DNA from: Nocardia acididurans
GTDB taxonomy: Bacteria > Actinomycetota > Actinomycetes > Mycobacteriales > Mycobacteriaceae
NCBI RefSeq assembly: GCF_016741815.1
Contig: NZ_JAERRJ010000009.1
Coordinates: 186,001 to 250,000, forward strand
Direction of reading: 5' to 3'
DNA length: 64,000 nucleotides
Shown here: positions 50,115 to 58,740 of the stretch, in pieces
How positions within the stretch are numbered: the stretch's first letter is position 1
Layout of the letters: every line of letters begins with the position of its first letter
Made by a program: the position numbers and the translations under genes
The notes under the pieces: generated by a model
Seen by the model: the letters and a program-made list of their open reading frames with translations, nothing else
Database searches by the model: none
Told to the model about the DNA's origin: nothing

Positions 50115-51584
50115 ATGGACAACCCGACTCCGAGCGAGGCCGGTGGCGCGGCCCTGCGCCGGGCCACCGACACCATCCGGCAGCTGCGGGCACAACTGGC
50201 ACAGCAGCAGGCAGGCGGACCCGTCGCGATCGTCGGCGCGGGCCTGCGGCTCGCGGGCGGCATCACGGATCTGGACGGCTACTGGGCGGCCCTCGCCGCG
50301 GGCCGCAGCCTGATCACCGAGATGCCCCGGCATCGCCGCTGGCCGTTCGAGGACGAATGGGAATTCCTGCCCGCACGAGGCAGTTTCGTCGACGACGCCC
50401 TCGACTTCGATCCCGGCTTCTTCGGCATCAGCCCGCGTGCCGCGCAGGCCATGGACCCGCAGCACCGCATGCTGCTGGAGGTGACCTGGGAGGCGTTGGC
50501 GCACGCCGGAATTCGGCCCGAAGCGGTGCTGGGCGAGTCGGTGAGCGCCTTCGTCGGCATCACCGGCCGCCACGACTACGCCGACTGGGCCCGAGAGCGG
50601 ATGGACGCGCACTGGGCACTGGGTCTCGGTCACCAGTTCGCCGCCGGTCGGCTCGCCTACCATTTCGGATTCACCGGCGCCGCGGTCACTTTCGACAGTG
50701 CGTGCTCGTCGTCCCTGGTGGCGGTCCATCACGCGGTCGGCGCGCTGCGGCGTGGCGAATCCGAGATCGCGGTGGCGGGCGGGGTCAATCTCATGCTGGC
50801 CCCGGGCTCCACCGAGGTGATCAACCAGACCGGAGCCCTCGCGCCCGACGGGCTGTGCAAGACCTTCGACGCCCGCGCCAACGGCTATGTGCGGGGCGAG
50901 GGCTGTGCCATGATCGTCCTGAAACGCCTGGCCGACGCCGAACGCGACAACGACCGGATCCTGGGCGTCATCCACGGCACCGCCGTCAATCAGGATGGTC
51001 GTTCCTCGGGTTTCACCGCGCCCAACGCGGATGCGCAGCGCCGGGTCATCGAAGCCGCGCTGGCCGACGCCGGCTGCAAACCCGAACAGATCGGACTGCT
51101 CGAAGCGCACGGCACCGGCACCTCCCTCGGGGATCCGATCGAGGTGAGCGCCATCGTCGCCGCGCTGAGCTCGCGCAACGGCGGCAAGCCGCTGCATGTG
51201 GGCTCGGTGAAGACCAACCTCGGTCACCTCGAGGCCGCCTCGGGAGTGGTCGGGCTGCTCAAGGCGATGCTGTGCGTCCGGGAACGCACGGTGCCGCCGG
51301 TCGCGCATTTCCACACCCTGAATCCGCGAATCGACCTGGAGGGCACCGACATCCGGATCTCCGGTCATGCCGCGCCCTGGTCGATCGACGAATCCGGGCC
51401 GCTCGCCGGAGTGAGCTCGTTCGGCGTCATCGGCACCAACGCGCACGCCGTCGTGGGCCCCGCCCCGGAGCGCCGCACCGCCACCGTCGCGGGAGCCGAG
51501 ATCCCGCGCCCCGGCTGGCATCGCGTCACCTGTGTTCCGGGCCATCTCGGCACGCCCCCGCCTGTCACTCCGAGTCCGGTCTGA
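50115..51584 (+). CDS. Stand-alone type I ketosynthase protein with N-terminal docking helix
   Basis: 489 residues: a short N-terminal coiled-coil-like helix (about 9-33, RRATDTIRQLRAQLAQQQ) of the kind that docks onto an upstream PKS C-terminus, then a complete KS with FDSACSSSLVAVHH, EAHGTGTSLGD and KTNLGHLEAASG, all catalytic residues present. The protein ends about 55 residues after the KS with no AT, ACP or reductive domain. It could supply in trans the condensation activity missing from the 38071 protein. ATG 50115 is chosen over ATG 50109 because AGGAG (50102-50106) is then 8 nt upstream. Confidence 0.9.
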   Translation: MDNPTPSEAGGAALRRATDTIRQLRAQLAQQQAGGPVAIVGAGLRLAGGITDLDGYWAALAAGRSLITEMPRHRRWPFEDEWEFLPARGSFVDDALDFDPGFFGISPRAAQAMDPQHRMLLEVTWEALAHAGIRPEAVLGESVSAFVGITGRHDYADWARERMDAHWALGLGHQFAAGRLAYHFGFTGAAVTFDSACSSSLVAVHHAVGALRRGESEIAVAGGVNLMLAPGSTEVINQTGALAPDGLCKTFDARANGYVRGEGCAMIVLKRLADAERDNDRILGVIHGTAVNQDGRSSGFTAPNADAQRRVIEAALADAGCKPEQIGLLEAHGTGTSLGDPIEVSAIVAALSSRNGGKPLHVGSVKTNLGHLEAASGVVGLLKAMLCVRERTVPPVAHFHTLNPRIDLEGTDIRISGHAAPWSIDESGPLAGVSSFGVIGTNAHAVVGPAPERRTATVAGAEIPRPGWHRVTCVPGHLGTPPPVTPSPV

Positions 51585-51628
51585 AAACCATTCCTGCACA
51601 GAGCACTTCATACAGAGAGGTATGCGCG

Positions 51629-52465
51629 GTGGTCGCACTCTTCACGCTTGCCGACGGTGTCTACACACCGACGGAGCTGGCTGCCAGCCCCTGGGATCAG
51701 TCACAGGTGAGCGGCACCGCCATCTGCGGTCTGCTCGCCCGTGCTGCCGAAACACACGCTCCGACAGGCCCTTTCGTACCGGCAAGGTTCACCGTGGATC
51801 TCTTCCGGCCGGTGCTCGCCGAACCGATCCAGGTCCGCGGTGCGGTGACGCGCGACGGCAGGCGGGTCCGAGTCGTCGACGTCGCGATCGTGCAGCGGGA
51901 CGAGATCCGCGCCCGCGCGACGGTGATGCACCTGGTCGCGGGGCTGGAGCCCACCGGGCAGGTGTGGCAGCCCGGGCACGAACTGCCCACGCCCGAGCGG
52001 AATCCGGATCGCGGCGAATGGGATGACATGTTCCTGCTGAAATCCGGAGACGCGCCGTGGACGGCCGAGTTCGTCGCCGGTTTGAACGACGAGCGGAAAT
52101 GCGTGTGGCACCGCGCCGTGCCCCTGGTGGCGGGCGAGCCCAATTCGCCCTTCCAGATCGCCGCCTACGTCGCCGACACGGCGAATATGGTGTGCAACTG
52201 GGGAACTCACGGCATCGGCTACATCAACTGCGATGTGACCATGACGCTGTCGCGCCTGCCCGCGGGCGACGAGGTGGGGCTGCAAGCCCAGGACCGGGTC
52301 GCGGCCAATGGCGTCGCGCTCGCCGCCGCCACCATGTACGACCGGAGCGGACCGCTGGGATTCTGTGTCGCCACCGGGATCTCGAATGTGCGCCGTCCGG
52401 TGGATCCGGCGGTTTTCGCCGCCGAGCAGACATCGAACTGGACATCCGCCTCGCTGCACTCGTGA
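51629..52465 (+). CDS. Acyl-CoA thioesterase-like protein (double hot-dog)
   Basis: 278 residues with two hot-dog-like halves: ASPWDQSQVSGTAICGLLARAAE and PTGPFVPARFTVDLFRPVLAEPIQVRG in the first, and AYVADTANMVCNWGTHGIGYINCDVTMTLSRLPAGDEVG in the second. It is the type of TesB-like thioesterase that releases acyl chains, and here it probably hydrolyses or edits the PKS product, because the PKS proteins lack thioesterase domains. GTG 51629 has AGAGAGG at 51614-51620. A longer open frame overlapping the KS gene is not the start. Confidence 0.78.
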   Translation: MVALFTLADGVYTPTELAASPWDQSQVSGTAICGLLARAAETHAPTGPFVPARFTVDLFRPVLAEPIQVRGAVTRDGRRVRVVDVAIVQRDEIRARATVMHLVAGLEPTGQVWQPGHELPTPERNPDRGEWDDMFLLKSGDAPWTAEFVAGLNDERKCVWHRAVPLVAGEPNSPFQIAAYVADTANMVCNWGTHGIGYINCDVTMTLSRLPAGDEVGLQAQDRVAANGVALAAATMYDRSGPLGFCVATGISNVRRPVDPAVFAAEQTSNWTSASLHS

Positions 52466-52506
52466 CGCCGGGCGGCCACAGACCGGAACGGACGAGAGGG
52501 ACCGTC

Positions 52507-53700
52507 ATGCGGATCGCGTACACACCGCGGCAAGAGGAACTACGAGCCGAACTGCGCGAATACTTCGCCCGGCTGATCACCCCGGAGCGGCGCGCGGCGC
52601 TCATCGTGGAGACCGGCGAATACGGCGAGGGTGATGTCTACCGCGAGGTGATCGCCGAGATGGGCCGCGACGGCTGGCTCGCGCTCGGCTGGCCGGAGGA
52701 GTACGGCGGTCAGGACCGCCCGGTCATGGATCAGCTGATCTTCAGCGACGAGGCCGCCGTCGCGGCCGTGCCAGTGCCCTTCCTGACCATCAACACGGTG
52801 GGGCCGATGATCATGCGCCATGGCAGCGCCGAACAGAAGAAGTTCTTCCTGCCCAGGATCGCGGCGGGCGAATTGCATTTCTCCATCGGCTATTCCGAGC
52901 CCGGCGCGGGTACCGACCTGGCTTCGCTGCGCACCACCGCGGTGCGGGACGGCGACGACTGGATCATCAACGGGCAGAAGATGTGGACCTCGCTGATCAG
53001 TTACGCCGACTACGTGTGGCTGGCGGCCCGCACCGCCCCGGATGCCGAAAAGCACAGCGGCATTTCGATGTTCATCGTGCCCACCTCGGCCGAGGGCTTC
53101 TCGTGGACGCCCGTGCACACCATGGCCGGGCCGGATACCTCGGCGACCTACTACCAGGACGTGCGGGTCGCGGACACCGATATGGTCGGCCCGGAGAACG
53201 GCGGCTGGGGGTTGATCGTCGACCAGCTCAACCACGAGCGGGTCGCCCTCGCCGGAGCCGGGCATCTCACCATGGCCCTGCAGCACACCGTCGACTGGGC
53301 ACGGAACACCAGGACAGCGGCCGGTTCCCGGGTCATCGACAGCGAATGGGTCCAACTGCATCTGGCCCGGGTGCAGGCCCGGACCGAATATCTGAAGCTG
53401 CTGAACTGGGAGATCGCCGCGCGCGCCGACGTGGGGGGAACTGCCGCACCACGCCCGTGGGACGCCTCCTCCTGCAAGGTGTACGGGACCGAACTCGCCA
53501 CCGAGGCCTACCGGCTGCTCATGGAGGTGCTCGGCCCGCAGGCGTACCTGCGGACCGACTCGGCGGGCGCGGCGCTGTTCGGCGTCCTCGAGCGACTGCA
53601 CCGCGCCAGTCTCATCATGACCTTCGGCGGCGGCACCAACGAGGTCCAGCGCGACATCATCGCCATGTTCGCCCTCGGCCAGCCGCCCTCGCTGCGCTGA
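52507..53700 (+). CDS. FadE26-like acyl-CoA dehydrogenase in the PKS operon
   Basis: 397 residues, the same length as FadE26 at 22844-24037 and roughly four-fifths identical by eye, including GYSEPGAGTDLASLRTTAVRDGDDWIINGQ-type segments (FAD site) and the FGGGTNEVQRDIIAM end. The differences cluster in the first 60 residues, around the TVGPMIMRHGSAE region and in the C-terminal helices. FadE26 works only with FadE27; no second FadE27 is present here, so this copy may pair with the chromosomal FadE27 or act alone. In context it would desaturate an alpha-methyl-branched acyl-CoA, either the PKS product or a sterol acyl-CoA. It ends 11 bp from the convergent gene. Confidence 0.9.
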   Translation: MRIAYTPRQEELRAELREYFARLITPERRAALIVETGEYGEGDVYREVIAEMGRDGWLALGWPEEYGGQDRPVMDQLIFSDEAAVAAVPVPFLTINTVGPMIMRHGSAEQKKFFLPRIAAGELHFSIGYSEPGAGTDLASLRTTAVRDGDDWIINGQKMWTSLISYADYVWLAARTAPDAEKHSGISMFIVPTSAEGFSWTPVHTMAGPDTSATYYQDVRVADTDMVGPENGGWGLIVDQLNHERVALAGAGHLTMALQHTVDWARNTRTAAGSRVIDSEWVQLHLARVQARTEYLKLLNWEIAARADVGGTAAPRPWDASSCKVYGTELATEAYRLLMEVLGPQAYLRTDSAGAALFGVLERLHRASLIMTFGGGTNEVQRDIIAMFALGQPPSLR

Positions 53701-53711
53701 CCCGGAATTAG

Positions 53712-55526
53712 TCAGAGTCGCAAGGGATGCTTACCCGATCGAGCCACGACGCTCGCCCCGTAGCGGAGGATTTCAGGGCCGGTGAACTCCGGCTCGGTGG
53801 AGCCGGACAGCGCGATGCGAGCACCGCACAGGACGGCCGCGCCCATCGCCGCCGTCATATCCGGATCATGCAGCGCCCCTGCGCAATACAGGGTGTCGCG
53901 GTAGTCGAGGCCACTCGACAGCCCTGCCGACAGCACGCGAGAGTGCCACTGCCGGTTGGTGATTCGCTCGACGGCCGGTCCCGCCGCGGTGTGGGTGACC
54001 GTGACGAACGCCGGCTGCTCGGCCGTGCCGGCGTTCGGCGTGTACCACCGCGGGAGTCGCACGGCGTCAGGGTCGACGGCATCCAGGTCGATGACATCGC
54101 GGGCCGGAAGGCCGGGCAGTGCGGGGTCCGCGATCACCGAGTCGATGCCGGACAACCCCATCGCGGTGGCCAGATCGCCATCCGCGGGCAGCAGCACCGC
54201 CACCGCGCCGAGCCGGGACAGCGCCGCCATCGAGAACAGGGCGGCGGGCCGCGCGGACATCACCACGCCCACCTGCGCACCGGGCCGGATCCCCGCACCG
54301 ATCAGCGTCCGTACCACCCGGTCGACCTGCTCGTTCACCGCGACCTCGGATATCGCCCGCCCGTCGTGGAGCAGCAGATCCCGGGTGGAGGTGCGCGCGC
54401 CCAGGGCGCGACCGAGCGAAACCCTGGTGTCCGGCAGTATCCGCCCGGCCCGCGGTGGGCGCGGTGGCGCGAACAGCAGTCGCTGCGCCCGGGTTCGGTT
54501 CCGGGGCGGGCGCGTGCCGGGGTCGGTCATGACGGAGACGGTGTCCGGCAGCGCGCCGTCGCCGTGCGCCCAGTTCAGCCATCCGGCCACGGTGGGCCAG
54601 GTGATCGTCGCGGCATGTCGCCCGGCCACCAGCTTGTAGTGGCCCGCGTCCACGCTCACCTCGTACACGGGTGCGTTCCGCGCGGCATGTTCGATGCCGC
54701 GCACCGACGCGCCCGGCGCGAGCTGATCCCGCAGACCGACGACACCCAGGATCGGGCAGGACACCTCGCTCATGTCCAGCACCCGGCCGTCGACCACGAA
54801 CCCGCCCGACCAGAGCCGGTTGCCGATGGCGAACTGGCGCAACAGATCCGAGGCAGCGGGGCCGGGATAGCCGATCCGGCCCTCACCCGCCATGAACCGC
54901 CGATGCCGTTCCGCGACCGGATCGCTCGGGACGTCGCCGGGATTGCGCAGGCCGCGCAGGCGATTGCGCAGCGAGCTCACCGGATCGACCAGGTCCCACC
55001 AGATCTTCAGGACCGTATCGGTGATCCTGGCCCCCTCGCGCACGGTTTCCGCGAAGTGGTTCGCCACCCGCGGTCCGAACGGCAGCCCGGCGGCGGTCCA
55101 GTCCACCATGCTGCCGATGCCCACCAGGCTCGCGAGACCGGCGCCGCCGCGGTGGGCGGCGGTCAGGTAGCCGAACATGCCGCCCTGGCAGTAACCCACG
55201 AGGTGGATGTCCCCGCCGGTCCGCTCCCGCATCGTGTCCACGGCGGCGGAGACGGCCAGCACGTGATCGTCCAGGGTCCGGGTCCAGCCGCCCTCTTCCG
55301 TTGCGGGCGAACCGAAGTCGATCACCCAGGGGTCGATGCCGGCCCGGTGCAGCGCTGCCACCGGGCCGTCGGCGGTATCGAGGTCGAAGACCTCTGCGCT
55401 CATCATGAGCGGAGGGATCAGCAGCGCGGCCGGGCCGTGGACCGGCTGTCGCTCGGGAAAGTAGCGCCGGAGCCGGTACATCGGGCGGGCTTCGGCGACG
55501 GCAAACGGGCTGGTGATGTGATCCAT
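53712..55526 (-). CDS. PhaC-like alpha/beta hydrolase fused to a truncated AMP-ligase domain
   Basis: 604 residues. The N-terminal half is a PHA synthase-like alpha/beta hydrolase with nucleophile Cys113 in GYCQGG, aspartate in GLRDQLAPG and histidine in DAGHYKLVAG. From about residue 355 it continues as an AMP-binding domain that stops early and lacks a proper TSGTTGxPK loop (VTHTAAGPAVER instead), so adenylation is doubtful. The layout recalls M. tuberculosis Rv1683 (acyl-CoA synthetase/lipase of storage-lipid metabolism), but this protein is far shorter. It may transfer or release the PKS acyl chain. It is divergent from the P450 operon across two KstR boxes. Confidence 0.75.
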   Translation of the reverse strand: MDHITSPFAVAEARPMYRLRRYFPERQPVHGPAALLIPPLMMSAEVFDLDTADGPVAALHRAGIDPWVIDFGSPATEEGGWTRTLDDHVLAVSAAVDTMRERTGGDIHLVGYCQGGMFGYLTAAHRGGAGLASLVGIGSMVDWTAAGLPFGPRVANHFAETVREGARITDTVLKIWWDLVDPVSSLRNRLRGLRNPGDVPSDPVAERHRRFMAGEGRIGYPGPAASDLLRQFAIGNRLWSGGFVVDGRVLDMSEVSCPILGVVGLRDQLAPGASVRGIEHAARNAPVYEVSVDAGHYKLVAGRHAATITWPTVAGWLNWAHGDGALPDTVSVMTDPGTRPPRNRTRAQRLLFAPPRPPRAGRILPDTRVSLGRALGARTSTRDLLLHDGRAISEVAVNEQVDRVVRTLIGAGIRPGAQVGVVMSARPAALFSMAALSRLGAVAVLLPADGDLATAMGLSGIDSVIADPALPGLPARDVIDLDAVDPDAVRLPRWYTPNAGTAEQPAFVTVTHTAAGPAVERITNRQWHSRVLSAGLSSGLDYRDTLYCAGALHDPDMTAAMGAAVLCGARIALSGSTEPEFTGPEILRYGASVVARSGKHPLRL

Positions 55527-55588
55527 CGAACTCCCCAGTGGATGGGTTGGCGCGCAACGCTTTCGGTGATACCCCCGTGCGCTTCAGA

Positions 55589-55602
55589 TAGAACGAGTTC
55601 TA
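55589..55602. promoter_or_regulatory. KstR operator next to the PhaC-like gene
   Basis: TAGAACGAGTTCTA, a full consensus match with near-perfect dyad symmetry, 63 bp upstream of the minus-strand start. Confidence 0.88.
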
Positions 55603-55675
55603 GCAAAATTCCGGACGATGGTCTATATCTGGTTGATCACAACGTATTTCGTTGTCAAATACCTGTATCAACAAC

Positions 55676-55689
55676 AGGAACACGTTATA
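55676..55689. promoter_or_regulatory. KstR-like operator upstream of the P450 operon
   Basis: AGGAACACGTTATA, 13 of 14 defining positions; it overlaps a candidate -10 for the rightward transcript. Confidence 0.7.
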
Positions 55690-55833
55690 ACCTCAATCCG
55701 CTTGCTGGTGTGGGGTGGAGTAATCGGGCGGCGAAGATGGTTGAGCCGCAACATTTTTGCGCGATGAAGCGCGGTATTTATGAAACAGATTGGCGGAGAA
55801 GCTTTCTCGTTTCGTCCGCCGGTGGGAGGGACG

Positions 55834-57033
55834 ATGGAAACGTTGCGGTGCCCGGTACACCCGTACCCGTCGCAGTCATCACGATCACTGAACCTGGACC
55901 CTGTCATGGACGAGGTGCGGTCCGGCGGCGGCATCGGCCGCGTGCAGTACCCGTACGGCGATGTGGCCTGGCTGGTCACCGGGTACGAGGATGTGCGAAC
56001 CGTCTACTCGCAGAAGGCGTTCAGCAGGACCGGCATGTCGCAGGATTCCGCGCCGCGGCTCACCGCCGGCCTGCTGCTCCAGGGCGGCATCGGCAGCCTG
56101 GACGACAGCATCCACCTGAAGCTGCGTCGGGTCATCGGCCGGGAACTGACCAGTGCCCGCATGACGTCGCTGCGGGCCGCCACCGCAGCGCTCATGGGCC
56201 GCCGACTGGCCGAACTGGCCGCGACCGGGGGCGGCGACTACGTATCCGTTGTCGCCAAACCGTTCTCGCTCAATGTGCTCGGGGAACTGGTCGGCATACC
56301 CGAGTCCGATCAGCCCGACGTGGGCGCCTGGGTGAGTGCGCTGCTGTCGGACGCCTCCGCCTCCGAGGCGGGAGCGCGCGATGCGCAGGCCGCGCTGGAG
56401 GACCTCGGCAGGTACGTACTGAAACTACTCGCCGCCCGAAAGGCCGACCCGGCGGCGGATTTCGTCTCCGATCTGATTCGCCACGGCGCGGATCTGGAGA
56501 AGTGGGAGATCGTCACCGTTGTCTTCGCACTGGTTGTCGGCGGCTACGAATCCTCCGCGCATATGCTCGGCAAGGTCATTCTCCGCCTGCTGCTGAGCCC
56601 CGGACTGTGGACCGAACTCCGCGAGTCGCCGGAACGCATTCCCGCGGCGGTGGACGAACTGCTCCGCACCATCACCCTGGCCGGCGGCGAAGGACTGCCG
56701 TGGCGGGTCCGCGAACCCGTCCGGCTCGGCGGCGTGGATATGGCGCCCGGCGACTACGTGGTCCCCGCCATCGGCGCGGCCAACCTCGACGCGAGCGTGT
56801 ACCCCGACCCGGAGCGCATCGATACCGCGCGAAATGCGAAGCCGCACATGGCGTTCGGCTACGGGACGCGCTACTGTCTGGGCTCCCCGGTGGCCCGCAT
56901 GGAGCTGGAGGTGGGCATCGGAGCCCTGCTGCGCGACTACCCCGACGCCAGGCTCGCGGTACCACCCGAGCAGGTGCCGTGGCAGAGCGGCACAGCGGTA
57001 TGGCAGCTGGCCGAACTGCCGATCATCCTGTGA
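55834..57033 (+). CDS. Cytochrome P450 of the PKS island
   Basis: 399-residue bacterial class I P450: I-helix VVGGYESSAHM, ExxR motif in VDELLRT and haem loop FGYGTRYCLGSP, with Arg at the usual His position as in many tailoring P450s. It is not a CYP125 or CYP142; it looks like the macrolide/tailoring type. It probably oxidises the PKS product or a sterol-derived acyl chain. ATG 55834 is preferred over an upstream in-frame ATG because it has GGGAGGG 3 nt upstream and yields a normal P450 start. It overlaps the KAS III gene by GTGA. Confidence 0.88.
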   Translation: METLRCPVHPYPSQSSRSLNLDPVMDEVRSGGGIGRVQYPYGDVAWLVTGYEDVRTVYSQKAFSRTGMSQDSAPRLTAGLLLQGGIGSLDDSIHLKLRRVIGRELTSARMTSLRAATAALMGRRLAELAATGGGDYVSVVAKPFSLNVLGELVGIPESDQPDVGAWVSALLSDASASEAGARDAQAALEDLGRYVLKLLAARKADPAADFVSDLIRHGADLEKWEIVTVVFALVVGGYESSAHMLGKVILRLLLSPGLWTELRESPERIPAAVDELLRTITLAGGEGLPWRVREPVRLGGVDMAPGDYVVPAIGAANLDASVYPDPERIDTARNAKPHMAFGYGTRYCLGSPVARMELEVGIGALLRDYPDARLAVPPEQVPWQSGTAVWQLAELPIIL

Positions 57034-57977
57034 AAGCCGTCGGAATCCTGCGCACCGGCGCATACGTGCCGCCCACCGAAGTCGGCAACGACCGTATCGC
57101 GCAGTGGGCGCACACCACCCCCGAATGGATACACGAGCGCACCGGCGTGGCCACCCGCCGCTATGCGGACGACACCGCGACCACCGCGGGCCTCGCACAC
57201 GCGGCCGCACTCGACCTGCTCGGACCGGACCGGGCGCACTGGCCGCGCATCGGCGGCATCATCGTCGCCACCTCGACCGGTGACCAACCACAGCCCGCGA
57301 CCGCCGCCACGCTGCAACACGAACTGGGACTCGGTGGAATACCCGCCTTCGACGTCAACTCGGTCTGCGTCGGATACCTGTTCGCGCTGACGGTCGCCGC
57401 CGGACTGTGCGAACGCGGCGGTGATCGGGACGGCCCGCTGCTGGTGGCCGCGACCGACATCTACTCCCGCATCATGAACCGGACCGACCGCACCACGGTG
57501 AGCCTGTTCGGCGACGGCGCGGGCGCGACCCTGGTCGGTCCGGTGCCCGCGGGATACGGCCTGCATGCGAGCCGGCTCGTCACCGACGGCGAATTACGTG
57601 CCCTGGTAGAGGTTCCCGCGACCGATCGGCTGTTCCGGATGGACGGCCGCGCGGTCCGCGACTATGTGCTCACCACCCTGCCCAAGATCATCGACGAGGC
57701 CCTGGGCGAATCCGGGCTCACCCTCGCCGACATGGACCGGATCATCCTGCACCAGGCCAACACCCGGCTGCTGGAAGCCTGCGTCCGCGAGCTCGGCGTG
57801 GATCCGGCGCGCGTGCCACTGACCGCGCCCCGCTACGGGAACACGGGCGCGGCGTCCATACCGCTGACCCTGCACGCCTCCCATCTGGAACGCCCGCTGC
57901 AGCGGGGTGAACGCCTGCTCCTCGCAGGCGTCGGCGGCGGCATGAGCGCCGGGGCGGTGGTGCTGACGTGGTACTGA
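57030..57977 (+). CDS. Beta-ketoacyl-ACP synthase III (FabH-like)
   Basis: 315 residues with the KAS III triad: Cys113 in DVNSVCVGYLFAL, His241 in ILHQANTRLLE and Asn271 in YGNTGAASIP. KAS III enzymes use an acyl-CoA to start a chain on a malonyl-ACP, or act as acyltransferases in secondary metabolism. In this operon it may prime the chain or join the acyl product to a second moiety. The true start is GTG 57030, coupled to the P450 stop; the much longer open frame upstream is not real. Confidence 0.88.
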   Translation: MKAVGILRTGAYVPPTEVGNDRIAQWAHTTPEWIHERTGVATRRYADDTATTAGLAHAAALDLLGPDRAHWPRIGGIIVATSTGDQPQPATAATLQHELGLGGIPAFDVNSVCVGYLFALTVAAGLCERGGDRDGPLLVAATDIYSRIMNRTDRTTVSLFGDGAGATLVGPVPAGYGLHASRLVTDGELRALVEVPATDRLFRMDGRAVRDYVLTTLPKIIDEALGESGLTLADMDRIILHQANTRLLEACVRELGVDPARVPLTAPRYGNTGAASIPLTLHASHLERPLQRGERLLLAGVGGGMSAGAVVLTWY

Positions 57978-58002
57978 CCGTCATGAGATCGAAAGGCAGG
58001 CA

Positions 58003-58740
58003 ATGAAACTCGAAGGCAGGGCCGTCGTCGTGACCGGCGCGACCCAGGGGCTCGGCTTCGCCATCGCGAGCCAGATGCTCGCCGAGGGCGCCGCGGTGAT
58101 GTGCGCTGCGCGCACCGCAGGGAACTTCCAGGCGCTGAAGGAACAGTTCCCCGACCGGGCGCTGTTCCAGTCCGCCGACGTCACGGATCCGGACGCGGTG
58201 GAGCGACTGATGCGGGCCGCCGTGGAATCCTTCGGCGGGCTCGATGTCGTGGTCGCCAATGCCGGGGTGAGCCGCGACGGCCGGATCGAACATCTCGCCC
58301 CGGGCGACTGGGATGCCATGGTCGCCACCAACCTGACCGGAACCTTCCTGTGCACCCGGGCCGCGGTCCCGCACATGCGCGAACGCGGCGGGGTGATCAT
58401 CAATATGTCCTCCTCCATGGCGAGCCGGGTGGCCGTCGGCGCGGCCGGTTACAGCGCCACCAAGGCCGCCATCGAGATGTTCACCAGAACCAGCGCGATC
58501 GAGCTGGGGCAGTACCGGATCCGGGTCAACGCGCTCGCACCCGGCATTCTCGACGCCGGTATGGGCGGGCGGCTCGCGGAGCACGAACGCGTGTGGGCGG
58601 CCTATCGCAAACGATTCGCACTGGGCCGCGCCGGTGCGGTGACCGAGGCCGCGCGGGCGGCCGTATTCCTCGCCTCCGCTGACGCCTCGTACGTCAACGG
58701 GGCGGTTCTCGACGTCAACGGAGGTTTGATGTGGGCCTGA
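58003..58740 (+). CDS. FabG-like short-chain dehydrogenase/reductase
   Basis: 245-residue classical SDR: VTGATQGLGFAIA, ANAGVSRDG, catalytic Ser in NMSSSMASRV, GYSATKAAIEMF (Tyr-x3-Lys) and a C-terminal YVNGAVLDVNGGLMWA. It would reduce a 3-ketoacyl group or oxidise a hydroxyl of the product made by the island. A putative ribosome site (AAGGCAGG) precedes ATG 58003. It overlaps the next gene by 10 nt. Confidence 0.88.
   Translation: MKLEGRAVVVTGATQGLGFAIASQMLAEGAAVMCAARTAGNFQALKEQFPDRALFQSADVTDPDAVERLMRAAVESFGGLDVVVANAGVSRDGRIEHLAPGDWDAMVATNLTGTFLCTRAAVPHMRERGGVIINMSSSMASRVAVGAAGYSATKAAIEMFTRTSAIELGQYRIRVNALAPGILDAGMGGRLAEHERVWAAYRKRFALGRAGAVTEAARAAVFLASADASYVNGAVLDVNGGLMWA

Larger units (their letters stand above)
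55527..55833. other. Divergent control region of the PKS island, 307 bp
   Basis: An AT-richer stretch with no supported gene. It carries two KstR-type sites (55589-55602 and 55676-55689). The second abuts a TAACCT -10-like hexamer (55688-55693). It serves the PhaC-like gene on the left and the P450 operon on the right; GGGAGGG at 55824-55830 is the P450 ribosome site. Confidence 0.7.

Noticed and set aside
50357..52465. 702-codon frame running through the KS gene into the thioesterase
   Set aside because: The thioesterase similarity starts at about 51629, where a ribosome site is present; the upstream part is a shadow of the KS gene.
53727..57977. Plus-strand frame of 1416 codons ending with the KAS III
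   Set aside because: Only the last 315 codons (from GTG 57030) are the KAS III. The rest is antisense to the PhaC-like gene or out of frame with the P450.
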